Source of the DNA: Flavobacterium ammonificans
GTDB taxonomy: Bacteria; Bacteroidota; Bacteroidia; Flavobacteriales; Flavobacteriaceae
Assembly (NCBI RefSeq): GCF_020885975.1
Contig: NZ_AP025183.1
Span: forward strand, 1,798,001-1,862,000
Reading direction: 5' to 3'
Length of the DNA stretch: 64,000 nt
Part shown: in pieces, positions 46,150-54,836 of the stretch
How the letters are laid out: each line of letters begins with the position of its first letter
Position numbering within the stretch: the first letter of the stretch is position 1
Notes under the pieces: model-generated
What the model saw: only the letters and a program-made list of their open reading frames with translations
What the model was told of the DNA's origin: nothing
The model's database searches: none
Program-made: the position numbers and the translations under genes

Positions 46150-47694
46150 ATGGCTAACCATCAAAAAGATTTCTTATTTGTACTAATAAAATCGCTTTCA
46201 AAGTCGGAAAAACGTCAGTTCAAGATTTTCGCTAGTCGATTGGAAACTAGTTCGAATACTAAATTCATAGAATTATTTACAATTTTAGATAAATCTGAAG
46301 TCTATGATGAAAAAGTTATTTTAAAAAGTGGAAGTATTAAAAAAATTCAATTGTCCAATTTGAAGTCTTATTTATACAAGCAAATATTAGTGAGCATTCG
46401 TTTGAATATTCCTAATCAAAACATGCGGTATCAGTTACGAGAACAGATTGATTTTGCTACAATTTTATACAATAAAGGATTGTACAAACAAAGTTTGAAA
46501 ATTTTAGACAAGACTAAGCTTCTTGCCATCGAGAATGACGAGAAAAATATGGCTTATGAAATTGTTGAATTTGAAAAACTAATCGAGTCACAATACATTA
46601 CAAGAAGTATTCAAGGAAGAGCAGATGAATTAGTAATCCAAGCCAAAGAATTGAATTATAGCAATACAATTTCTAGCAAATTATCTAATTTATCGCTCCA
46701 GCTATATGGAATAATGTTAAAAACTGGCTATGTGAAAAATGATGACGAACTTCAATACATAGACAATTATTTTAATAAACATATTGCAAAATTTGATGAA
46801 AATAAGTTTGGGTTTAGAGAAAAATATTGGTTTTATAATGCCAATTTATGGCGAAGTTTTCTTGTTCAAGATTTTTTATCATGCTACAAATACGCACACA
46901 AATGGGTAACTCTTTTTTATGATAACCCTACTATGATTAGTTTAAATCCAGTATTTTATTTAAAAGGAAACCACTATTTATTAGAGTCTCTTTTTATGTT
47001 GAAATACAAGACTAACTTTAAAAAGTATCTTGAAAAACTGGAACAAACCATTAATGATGACAAATTCCCTGTAAATGATAATGTATCCTCTTTGTCATTC
47101 TTGTATTTATATAACAACAAATTAAACTTTCATATTCTTGAAGGAAGTTTTGCAGAAAGCGAATATTTGATTCCTGAAGTATTATATAAAATGAAAAAGC
47201 ATAGTGATCATTTAGACGAACACCATGAAATGCTTTTTTATTATAAAATTGCGTGTATCTATTTTGGCAATGAAAAATACACTGAATCCTTAGTATATCT
47301 TGATAAAATTATCAATAACAAAAATCTTAGTATGCGTGAGGATTTAATGTGCTTTTCACGACTTCTCTACTTAATTCTACATTATGAGCTTGGAAATGAT
47401 TACTACCTAGAAAATCAATTAAAAAGCACATATAAATTTCTTTTAAAAATGAATGATCTCAACGAAGTTCAAAAAGAAATTATTCGATTCTTAAAAAACT
47501 TAAATTCGATTTATCCTGGCGATTTAAAAAAGGAATTCATTAAAATGAAAGAACATTTTATTGAATTAGAGAAAAACACCTATGAAAAACGTGCGTTTTT
47601 ATATTTAGACATCATTTCTTGGTTAGAAAGCAAAATTGAAAACAAAAAAATAGCCTTAATAATTAAAGAAAAAGCTAAACTAAATAATAGATAA
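46150..47694 (+). CDS. Large helical hypothetical protein, TPR-like
   Basis: The 514-residue soluble protein is predicted from composition to be nearly all alpha-helical, with repeated pairs of amphipathic helices (for example LYKQSLKILDKTKLLAIEN and YTESLVYLDKIINNKN) that resemble TPR-type units. No signal peptide, membrane helix or catalytic motif is seen. I recognise the type as a Bacteroidota protein without assigned role; a scaffold or regulator is possible. It is divergent from leuA and convergent with the E1 gene, with only 7 bases between the two stops. Confidence 0.7.
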   Translation: MANHQKDFLFVLIKSLSKSEKRQFKIFASRLETSSNTKFIELFTILDKSEVYDEKVILKSGSIKKIQLSNLKSYLYKQILVSIRLNIPNQNMRYQLREQIDFATILYNKGLYKQSLKILDKTKLLAIENDEKNMAYEIVEFEKLIESQYITRSIQGRADELVIQAKELNYSNTISSKLSNLSLQLYGIMLKTGYVKNDDELQYIDNYFNKHIAKFDENKFGFREKYWFYNANLWRSFLVQDFLSCYKYAHKWVTLFYDNPTMISLNPVFYLKGNHYLLESLFMLKYKTNFKKYLEKLEQTINDDKFPVNDNVSSLSFLYLYNNKLNFHILEGSFAESEYLIPEVLYKMKKHSDHLDEHHEMLFYYKIACIYFGNEKYTESLVYLDKIINNKNLSMREDLMCFSRLLYLILHYELGNDYYLENQLKSTYKFLLKMNDLNEVQKEIIRFLKNLNSIYPGDLKKEFIKMKEHFIELEKNTYEKRAFLYLDIISWLESKIENKKIALIIKEKAKLNNR

Positions 47695-47701
47695 CTGTCT
47701 A

Positions 47702-49678
47702 TTAATAAGCGATTAAGTCTAATAATGCTTTTTCAAATCGTCCTAGAGGCAAGTATTGATCTTCTAATGCCTTCGTGAATGGAATTGGACTTTCTAAACT
47801 CGCCACTCTAACCACTGGAGCATCTAAATACTCAAAACAATTCTCCATAATTAAGGCAGAAATATCACTTGAAATACTTCCGAAAAGTGAGTCTTCTTGG
47901 TAAATAATTGTCTTACCCGTTTTTTTAACAGAATCAAATATAGTTGCAGTATCTAGAGGTTGAAGCGTTCTCAAATCAATCAAATCTACTGAAAGGTCAG
48001 TGTGTTTTTCTAATGTTTTCAATGCCCAATGAACAGCAGCGCCAAAAGAAATTATAGTTACCGCTTCTCCTTCTTTCACAAGTGCCGCTTTTCCAAATGG
48101 TAGTGTATAATACTCATCAGGTACATTCTGATAAATGCTACGATATAATTTCTTGTGTTCAAAAAACAAAACAGGATTTGGATCGTTAATAGCAGTATTT
48201 AATAACCCCTTTGCGTCATACGGAAAAGCTGGATAAACTACTTTTAATCCAGGGGTTTTAGTAAACCAAGCTTCATTAGTTTGAGAGTGAAAAGGTCCGG
48301 CTTGAGTTCCAGCACCACAAGGCATTCGTATAACTACATCAGCTTTTTCAAGCCAACGATAATGTGATTTAGCCAATAAGTTGACTATAGGATTGAATCC
48401 TGTGGATACAAAATCAGCAAACTGCATTTCTACTACTGATTTATATCCATTAATAGATAATCCCATTCCAGCAGAGACAATAATACTTTCGCAAATTGGG
48501 GTATTTCGAACCCTATCTTTTCCAAAAAGTGGTACAAAACCATCTGTTATTTTAAATGCCCCACCGTACTCTGCAATGTCTTGCCCCATAATAACTAGAT
48601 TATCATGACGCTGCATAGATTGTTTAAGACTGCTACTTATCGCATCAATAAAACGTATATTTGAAACATTTGAATTAGCATTAATTATCTCAAAATCATA
48701 CCCTTTATACACATCATCTAGCTCATCACTATAAGATGCCTCTATATCAGGTTCGCTATTTACAATAGCCCAACTTTCATCAATCTCTTTTTTAAAATGG
48801 GATGTAATTTCTAAATCAATGCTTTCAGTTAAAATATTTAACTGCATTAAATACTTTTTAAAATTTTCAACAGGATCTTTTTCTTCCCATAAATCCAGTA
48901 ATTCTTTCGGGACATACTTAACTCCACTTGCCTCCTCATGTCCTCTCATTCTGAATGTCTTAAATTCAAGTAGAATTGGACGAGGATTAGTCTCCATTGA
49001 TTTCTTTAAATCTGAAATTAAATGATACACCTCAAGTACATTATTTCCGTCTACAATATAACTTTCCATTCCGTAACCAATTCCTTTATCGGCTAAATTC
49101 TCACAACGATATTGCTCATTAGTTGGTGTTGACAAGCCATATCCATTATTCTCAATTACAAAAAGAACGGGTAAATCCCAAACAGATGCAACATTTAAAG
49201 CTTCATGAAAATCACCTTCTGAAGTAGCACCTTCGCCTGTAAAAACAGCAGTAATTTTACCATTTTTGGACAATTTATTAGCCAAAGCTATCCCATCAGC
49301 AACTCCTAATTGCGGACCTAAATGAGATATCATTCCTATAATTTTATACTGCTGACTTCCAAAATGAAAACTTCTATCTCTTCCTTTAGTAAACCCATTT
49401 GCTTTTCCTTGCCATTGCGAAAACAATCGGTACAAGGGGATGTTTCGTGAGGTAAAAACCCCTAGATTTCTGTGCATTGGTAGAATGTATTCGTCTTGAT
49501 CTAAAGCTGCTGTAATTCCTACAGATATTGCTTCTTGACCAATTCCTGAAAACCATTTTGATACTTTTCCTTGACGAATGAGTACCAACATTTTTTCTTC
49601 AATCATTCGTGGCTTTAGAATACTTTTGTAAAGTTCAAGTAATTGATTGTCTCCTAATGTACCTCTGTTAAATTTCAT
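47702..49678 (-). CDS. Branched-chain 2-oxoacid dehydrogenase E1, alpha and beta subunits fused
   Basis: One 658-residue chain contains both E1 subunits. The alpha part (about 1-320) has the ThDP motif VFTGEGATSEGDFHEA with IENNGYGLSTP. The beta part (about 335-658) has VIMGQDIAEYGGAFKITDGF, VEMQFADF and the C-terminal transketolase domain VTIISFGAAVHWAL. It decarboxylates branched-chain 2-oxo acids and hands acyl groups to E2, feeding branched fatty-acid synthesis or catabolism. E2 and E3 are not in the window. The gene lies beyond the branched-chain biosynthesis operon but is a separate unit. Confidence 0.92.
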   Translation of the reverse strand: MKFNRGTLGDNQLLELYKSILKPRMIEEKMLVLIRQGKVSKWFSGIGQEAISVGITAALDQDEYILPMHRNLGVFTSRNIPLYRLFSQWQGKANGFTKGRDRSFHFGSQQYKIIGMISHLGPQLGVADGIALANKLSKNGKITAVFTGEGATSEGDFHEALNVASVWDLPVLFVIENNGYGLSTPTNEQYRCENLADKGIGYGMESYIVDGNNVLEVYHLISDLKKSMETNPRPILLEFKTFRMRGHEEASGVKYVPKELLDLWEEKDPVENFKKYLMQLNILTESIDLEITSHFKKEIDESWAIVNSEPDIEASYSDELDDVYKGYDFEIINANSNVSNIRFIDAISSSLKQSMQRHDNLVIMGQDIAEYGGAFKITDGFVPLFGKDRVRNTPICESIIVSAGMGLSINGYKSVVEMQFADFVSTGFNPIVNLLAKSHYRWLEKADVVIRMPCGAGTQAGPFHSQTNEAWFTKTPGLKVVYPAFPYDAKGLLNTAINDPNPVLFFEHKKLYRSIYQNVPDEYYTLPFGKAALVKEGEAVTIISFGAAVHWALKTLEKHTDLSVDLIDLRTLQPLDTATIFDSVKKTGKTIIYQEDSLFGSISSDISALIMENCFEYLDAPVVRVASLESPIPFTKALEDQYLPLGRFEKALLDLIAY

Positions 49679-49778
49679 CGTTTAAAATTTGTTATAAAAT
49701 TATAACATTTTTTTATTTTAATGTTGTAAAAATATATTCAGACAAAAAAAATAGAAAATTTAATCCCAAATAATTATT

Positions 49779-49786
49779 TACATTTG
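49779..49786 (+). promoter_or_regulatory. Putative -7 promoter element for the dioxygenase gene
   Basis: TACATTTG matches TAnnTTTG, 44 bases before the ATG at 49831. No suitable TTG at -33. Confidence 0.4.
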
Positions 49787-49830
49787 TAGATGTAAGTGGT
49801 CATACCAAAACATTATTTATAAAAACAACT

Positions 49831-50784
49831 ATGCAAAAAATTCCTAGTGTTGACTTGCGTGATTTCCTGTCGGATGATCCGACACGTAAACAGAGATTTG
49901 TAAATGAAATCGGAAGAGCCTATGAAGATATTGGCTTCGTAGCACTAAAAGGTCATTTTTTAGATGATCAATTAGTAGAAAATCTATACAGTGAAGTGCG
50001 AAGTTTCTTTTCGTTACCACTAGAAACCAAATCAAAATATGAAATTCCAGGAATTGGAGGTCAAAGAGGCTACGTTTCTTTTGGAAAAGAACATGCTAAA
50101 GGTCGTTCTGCTGGAGATTTAAAAGAGTTTTGGCATTTTGGGCAATACGTAAGTGACGATTCAAAGTACGCTAACGAATATCCTAAAAATGTTACAGTTA
50201 ACGAATTGGCTAATTTCAATTCAACTGGAAAAGAAGCTTATCAAATGCTTGAAAAAACAGGTATATATGTTTTAAGAGCATTGGCTTTACACATAGGGTT
50301 AGATGAATTTTATTTCGATAATTTTATCAAAGACGGAAACAGTATTCTTCGACCAATCCACTACCCTCCTATAACCGACGAACCTAAAGACGGTGCAGTT
50401 CGTGCTGCAGCTCATGGAGACATCAACTTGATTACGCTTTTAATGGGTGCTCAAGGAAAAGGATTACAAGTACAAAATCATAACGGAGATTGGATTGATG
50501 CTATGGCACAGCCTGACGAGTTAATGATTAACGTAGGAGATATGTTATCAAGACATACCAACAACAAATTAAAATCAACCATTCATCAAGTAGTAAATCC
50601 ACCAAGAGAATTGTGGGGAACTTCTCGTTATTCTATTCCGTTTTTCATGCATCCTGTTAGCGATATGCCGCTGAATTGTTTGGAACAATGCATTGATGCA
50701 ACACATCCAAAACAATTTGATGACATTACAGCTGGCGAATATTTGAATGAACGATTAGTGGAATTAGGATTGATTAAGAAATAG
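49831..50784 (+). CDS. Isopenicillin-N-synthase-like 2-oxoglutarate/Fe(II) dioxygenase
   Basis: The 317-residue protein has the N-terminal DIOX_N region (IPSVDLRDFLSDDPTRKQRFVNEI, YEDIGFVALKGH) and a C-terminal jelly-roll with the iron triad: HGD in AAAHGDINLITLLMG and His in LKSTIHQVVNPP. The 2-oxoglutarate-binding RYS motif follows (SRYSIPFFMHP). It therefore should be an oxygen-dependent oxidase or hydroxylase. The substrate is unknown; there are no antibiotic-synthesis genes nearby. Confidence 0.9.
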   Translation: MQKIPSVDLRDFLSDDPTRKQRFVNEIGRAYEDIGFVALKGHFLDDQLVENLYSEVRSFFSLPLETKSKYEIPGIGGQRGYVSFGKEHAKGRSAGDLKEFWHFGQYVSDDSKYANEYPKNVTVNELANFNSTGKEAYQMLEKTGIYVLRALALHIGLDEFYFDNFIKDGNSILRPIHYPPITDEPKDGAVRAAAHGDINLITLLMGAQGKGLQVQNHNGDWIDAMAQPDELMINVGDMLSRHTNNKLKSTIHQVVNPPRELWGTSRYSIPFFMHPVSDMPLNCLEQCIDATHPKQFDDITAGEYLNERLVELGLIKK

Positions 50785-50813
50785 AGTTAATCAGATTTTT
50801 ATAATTTATTTAG

Positions 50814-50856
50814 AACACAGATTGAAGAAATTTCTATAATTTTTAAAATCTGTGTT
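50814..50856 (+). repeat. Inverted repeat upstream of the GxxExxY gene
   Basis: AACACAGATT (50814-50823) is the exact complement of AATCTGTGTT (50847-50856), with a 23-base loop holding a smaller GAAATTTC palindrome. No T run follows, so a simple terminator is unlikely. Confidence 0.6.
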
Positions 50857-50950
50857 GTCAAATAAATAGTCAAATTTATTATTCATATGTTTCTTAAATC
50901 CGAATTCTAAAATAAATAGATTATACCCAAAAAAAACTTCCCAAATCAAA

Positions 50951-51355
50951 ATGAAAAACTACCCCCACCAAGAATTAACCAAATCAATAATTGGTATTTA
51001 TTACAACGTGTATAATGAATTAGGTTATGGCTTTCTTGAAAAAGTGTACCATAGAGCTATGATTATCGAGTTGAATAAAAATGGATATGAAGTTGAACAC
51101 GAAAAGAAAATAGAAGTTTTTTATAAAAATGATGTAGTTGGTACTTATATCCCCGATTTAATAATTAACAAATCCGTAATTCTTGAATTGAAATGTGTTG
51201 AATACCTTATCGAAGCTCACGAGAATCAGTTAATTAACTATTTAAAAGCAACAGAATGTGAAGTGGGTTTAGTCTTGAATTTTGGTAAAGACCCCCAATT
51301 TAAAAGAAAGATTTTTACAAATGATTTAAAAAAACGCAATAAATACAAAGACTAA
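50951..51355 (+). CDS. GxxExxY protein (PDDEXK-like domain)
   Basis: The 134-residue protein has the family-defining motif GFLEKVY near residue 27 (G-x2-E-x2-Y) and a PD-(D/E)xK-like core: YIPDLIINKSVILELKCVEYL, with Asp, Glu and Lys in order. Such proteins are common and often multicopy in Bacteroidota; their function is unproven, though the fold suggests a nuclease. It is flanked on both sides by inverted repeats built on AGATT/AATCT, which suggests a mobile or repeat-associated history. Confidence 0.88.
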   Translation: MKNYPHQELTKSIIGIYYNVYNELGYGFLEKVYHRAMIIELNKNGYEVEHEKKIEVFYKNDVVGTYIPDLIINKSVILELKCVEYLIEAHENQLINYLKATECEVGLVLNFGKDPQFKRKIFTNDLKKRNKYKD

Positions 51356-51410
51356 AGATTTATCAAATTTCCCTAAACTCCTTTCAAAAAAATGAGAGGA
51401 AATGATTTTT

Positions 51411-51436
51411 CAGATTTATCTAATTTCTCAAATCTG
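51411..51436 (+). repeat. Inverted repeat downstream of the GxxExxY gene
   Basis: CAGATTT (51411-51417) faces AAATCTG (51430-51436). The right arm continues AAATCTGCGTT, close to AATCTGTGTT at 50847-50856 on the other side of the gene. Confidence 0.5.
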
Positions 51437-51454
51437 CGTTAAAAAATAAAAATA

Positions 51455-51787
51455 ATGGACCTACAAGATCAATTAAAAAACCTATTTCCTGATCATCAAA
51501 TTTCAAATGAACCTGAGGAGACTCTCGAAAACGAACATGAATTATTCGTTCAAGCTGAGCCTATGATTTGCAAATTCGAAAAGCGTAAAGGAAAACCTAC
51601 TACAATAATTGCAGGTTATGAAGGTGCTGATGAAGATTTTAAAATTTTAGCCAAAGAAATCAAAAGTAAACTCGCCGTGGGCGGAACATTCAAAGATGGT
51701 GAGATTATCATTCAAGGGGATTATCGCGATCGTATCATGAAAATGCTCCAAGAGAAAGGATTTAAAACCAAACGAGTAGGAGGCTAA
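51455..51787 (+). CDS. SUI1/eIF1-family translation initiation factor (YciH-like)
   Basis: The 110-residue protein has a short acidic N-terminus (residues 1-45), then the SUI1 fold: KRKGKPTTIIAGYEG, FKILAKEIKSKLAVGGTFKDGEIIIQGD and RIMKMLQEKGFKTKRVGG. It resembles bacterial YciH, which can affect start-site fidelity on some mRNAs. No partner gene nearby suggests a more specific role. Confidence 0.92.
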   Translation: MDLQDQLKNLFPDHQISNEPEETLENEHELFVQAEPMICKFEKRKGKPTTIIAGYEGADEDFKILAKEIKSKLAVGGTFKDGEIIIQGDYRDRIMKMLQEKGFKTKRVGG

Positions 51788-51859
51788 TTAAGAGTTTATT
51801 TTAAGTAATAAAACTAGACTATAAACTTTTACACTCATAAACCTCATAAACTTTAAGTA

Positions 51860-52726
51860 ATGATTGCATCATCAGAATTGATATTAAATCCAGACGGAAG
51901 TGTGTATCACTTGAATCTGAAACCGGAAAACATAGCCCACGATATTATTTTTGTAGGTGATCCTGATCGTGTAGAAAAAATTACACAATTCTTTGATAGC
52001 ATCGAATTTTCAATTCAAAAAAGAGAATTCAAAACCCAAACAGGAATCTATAAAGGAAAACGATTAACAGTCCTTTCAACCGGAATTGGTCCCGATAATA
52101 TTGATATTGTCTTGAACGAATTGGACGCTTTGGTTAATATTGATTTAAACACGCGTCAACCTAAGGAAAACTTAACTTCTTTAAATATAATCCGAATTGG
52201 TACCTCAGGTTCAATTCAAGCCGATATCCCAGTTGATAGTTTTCTATTATCTCAATTCGGAATTGGTTTAGACAATATGTTACGATCGTATATAGTTGAC
52301 AAGGTTACACATAAAGACATTGAAGATGCTTTTATTACTCAAACCGAATGGAACCTGCAAAAAGGTCGCCCTTGTGCGATTGCGTGTTCTGAAGTTTTAA
52401 AAAAAAGAATTGAAAGCAACCAAATGCATAAAGGTATTACTTGTACTGTTGGTGGATTTTACGGTCCACAAGGACGTGTTTTGCGATTACCAATTCAGGA
52501 TAGCGATTTGAATTCTAAAATGGATCATTTTCAATTTAACGGCAATCGAATTACCAATCTCGAAATGGAAACGACTGCCATATATGGACTTTCGGCCTTA
52601 TTAGGTCATAATGCTTTGTCATTGAATGCGATAATTGCCAACAGAGCTACAGGGACTTTTAGCGAAGATCCTACCAAAGCAGTGGATGAATTGATTGCCT
52701 ATACTTTAGATAAATTAGCTCAATAA
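51860..52726 (+). CDS. Nucleoside phosphorylase (uridine-phosphorylase-like)
   Basis: The 288-residue PNP/UDP family enzyme has FVGDPDRVEKI near residue 37 (phosphate-binding Gly-Asp), VLSTGIGPDNIDIVLNEL, IIRIGTSGSIQADI and the nucleoside-binding NLEMETTAIYGLSALLGH. It should cleave a nucleoside with phosphate to base and ribose-1-phosphate; family features favour uridine or a related pyrimidine, but specificity is not certain. It is 5 bases from the next gene, so both are co-transcribed. Confidence 0.88.
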   Translation: MIASSELILNPDGSVYHLNLKPENIAHDIIFVGDPDRVEKITQFFDSIEFSIQKREFKTQTGIYKGKRLTVLSTGIGPDNIDIVLNELDALVNIDLNTRQPKENLTSLNIIRIGTSGSIQADIPVDSFLLSQFGIGLDNMLRSYIVDKVTHKDIEDAFITQTEWNLQKGRPCAIACSEVLKKRIESNQMHKGITCTVGGFYGPQGRVLRLPIQDSDLNSKMDHFQFNGNRITNLEMETTAIYGLSALLGHNALSLNAIIANRATGTFSEDPTKAVDELIAYTLDKLAQ

Positions 52727-52731
52727 ATACT

Positions 52732-53580
52732 ATGACTTCATTAAAAATTGTTGGCGTTCCAGAACATTTCAATTTACCTTGGCATCTTTGTCTTGAAAAT
52801 GGCGAATTTGAAAAGGAAAATATCGATTTACAATGGACTAATGTGCCTGAAGGAACTGGAAAAATGTGTCAAATGCTTCGCGATGGAAGTACTGATATTG
52901 CGGTAATTTTAACCGAAGGAATTATCAAAGATATTATTGGTGGAAATCCATCTAAGATTGTGCAAATTTATGTTGAATCACCTTTAATTTGGGGAATTCA
53001 TGTTGCAGCTCAATCCAATTATCAATCGCTTACCGATTTAGAAAATACAAAAGCTGCCATTTCACGTCTTGGTTCTGGCTCTCAATTAATGGCTTATGTC
53101 AATGCCAAAAATCAAGGTTGGAACACTAACGAATTGCAATTTGAAATTGTCAATACTATTGATGGTGCAGTAACTGCTTTGACTAATGGAACAGCCGATT
53201 ATTTTATGTGGGAACATTTTATGACAAAACCATTGGTAGATAAAGGCGTTTTTAGACGCTTAGGCGACTGCCCTACTCCTTGGCCTTGTTTTGTTATTGC
53301 CGTTCGCGAAGTAGTATTAGCTAAACAACCAGAAATAATTACAAAGCTTCTTGAAATAATTAATACCAAAACACGAATTTTCAAAGCCATTCCTGATATT
53401 GATAAGCAATTAGCTAAAACCTATAACCAAAAAATTGAAGACATCAAAGAATGGTTAACGCTAACCGAATGGTCGCAAGAAAAAATAGATGCAGTCCTAC
53501 TTGACCGTATTCAAAACCAATTGGTAGAATTAAACATTATAAATTCAAAATCTGATTCAATTAGTTGGGAATCGATTTAG
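52732..53580 (+). CDS. Ca3427-like type-2 periplasmic-binding-fold protein without signal peptide
   Basis: The 282-residue protein folds like a substrate-binding protein (LKIVGVPEHFNLPWHLCLENG, GKMCQMLRDGSTDIAVILTEG, AISRLGSGSQLMAYVN, GTADYFMWEHFMTKPLV). It resembles the NMT1/Ca3427 group, which has relatives in fungi. It starts directly with the mature fold and lacks a signal peptide or lipobox, so it is probably cytosolic and not part of an ABC importer. Tight linkage to the nucleoside phosphorylase suggests a nucleobase- or thiamine-precursor-related role. Its 3' end overlaps the convergent serine hydrolase by 20 bases. Confidence 0.75.
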   Translation: MTSLKIVGVPEHFNLPWHLCLENGEFEKENIDLQWTNVPEGTGKMCQMLRDGSTDIAVILTEGIIKDIIGGNPSKIVQIYVESPLIWGIHVAAQSNYQSLTDLENTKAAISRLGSGSQLMAYVNAKNQGWNTNELQFEIVNTIDGAVTALTNGTADYFMWEHFMTKPLVDKGVFRRLGDCPTPWPCFVIAVREVVLAKQPEIITKLLEIINTKTRIFKAIPDIDKQLAKTYNQKIEDIKEWLTLTEWSQEKIDAVLLDRIQNQLVELNIINSKSDSISWESI

Positions 53581-54718
53581 TATACAATTGTCTTCCTAGT
53601 TCTGCTAAAAATGGAATTCCGATTTCTTCATATTCGTAAATTCCATCATTGAAAATTTTATTTTTATTGACTAATAATGTAGCAGTTACCATGAATTCAA
53701 CTCCCGCTTTCTCATCAATGATGTAAGCACAATCGGTCAAAGTTCCATAAGCCTGACCAATTTTATTATAAATTTTAATAGTAGAATCGATTTTGTCCTT
53801 TGTATCTCCAAAAATTAAGAATTTACAATAACTATCGTAAAACTCTTTCGAATCAAAACCTTGCTCTCTCGGTAATTGATGCATAGAAGATAAAATAAAT
53901 TCACGGGCTTTATCATTTATATCAAAACGTTCATTAAGTTGAAATTCATTAGGAAATAAAAGTCGTTTAAGAGTGTTATGCAATGTAATTAATGGAAAAT
54001 AGTTTTTTGCAGAAAAATCGAAAGCACCCATCACTTGAGCATCATTTTCAATATAACCAATCCCTTTTTTAATTGAATTCAGCTGTAAAGCATCCACTTT
54101 TCTTCCTGTTACTGAAGGTAATTCAGCGATTAAGCTATCTCCTTTAAACAAATAGATGGTTGAAGTTTGTTTGTTACCAGAATTTGCAACCGACAATCGG
54201 TGACTGACTGAGAATGGTGACAAACCTTTGTTGTGCATTTTAGAGTTTAAATAATCAAATCCAATAAATTCCAATAAATTATTACTTGCCTCATTATCAC
54301 TTAAAGCAAACAGTTTTGAAATTTCTTTCTTAAAATTTATTTTGGTTCCATTTGGTTTGTAGCTAAAATTAATACTATCCGAGAGAGGAGCAATAGAATT
54401 TAATTTTTCAAGTGCTAACACGGCAATTGGAAACTTAACAGTACTCGCTGGATAAAAATAATTTTTAGCATTCACATTGTATTGGTAATCTTTAAATGAA
54501 ATTGTACCATCTGAAGCTCTTTTAATTTGGGTATAAATAATCTGCAGTTCATGTTCGTTTACATTATCCATAACTGCTTTAATTTTTGGATTATTGGATT
54601 TCAAAACCAAATCTAATGGATCATCCTCTACACTATTCTTTGAAACAATACAACTAGAAAAAAGTATAGGAAGTATTAAAAGAAAGTATTTGAAATTCGT
54701 AAATTCAATAGATTTCAT
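53561..54718 (-). CDS. Class-A beta-lactamase-like serine hydrolase lipoprotein
   Basis: The 385-residue protein has a lipoprotein signal (YFLLILPILFSSC) and a serine-hydrolase domain of the beta-lactamase2 type. The SxxK motif is in FYPASTVKFPIAVLAL, and SDN in LFALSDNEASNNLLE. The third box, normally KTG or KSG, reads KIG (YNKIGQAYG), and an omega-loop ExxLN motif is not obvious. It may therefore be an envelope peptidase or esterase and not a true beta-lactamase. It is divergent from the ABC exporter gene. Confidence 0.8.
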   Translation of the reverse strand: MKSIEFTNFKYFLLILPILFSSCIVSKNSVEDDPLDLVLKSNNPKIKAVMDNVNEHELQIIYTQIKRASDGTISFKDYQYNVNAKNYFYPASTVKFPIAVLALEKLNSIAPLSDSINFSYKPNGTKINFKKEISKLFALSDNEASNNLLEFIGFDYLNSKMHNKGLSPFSVSHRLSVANSGNKQTSTIYLFKGDSLIAELPSVTGRKVDALQLNSIKKGIGYIENDAQVMGAFDFSAKNYFPLITLHNTLKRLLFPNEFQLNERFDINDKAREFILSSMHQLPREQGFDSKEFYDSYCKFLIFGDTKDKIDSTIKIYNKIGQAYGTLTDCAYIIDEKAGVEFMVTATLLVNKNKIFNDGIYEYEEIGIPFLAELGRQLYTKSIPN

Positions 54719-54836
54719 AGATTAAAGCATTAGATTTATTTGTTATCCAATCTGATTCATCAGAGCAACAAACATAATAAATTATTGTTTTGCTATGATA
54801 AACGATAATGGTACATTTGGAACTTATTAAAAAACT

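Noticed and set aside
49831..50784. Isopenicillin N synthase implying antibiotic synthesis
   Set aside because: Only the dioxygenase fold and iron site are shared; no ACV synthetase or other beta-lactam pathway genes are near.
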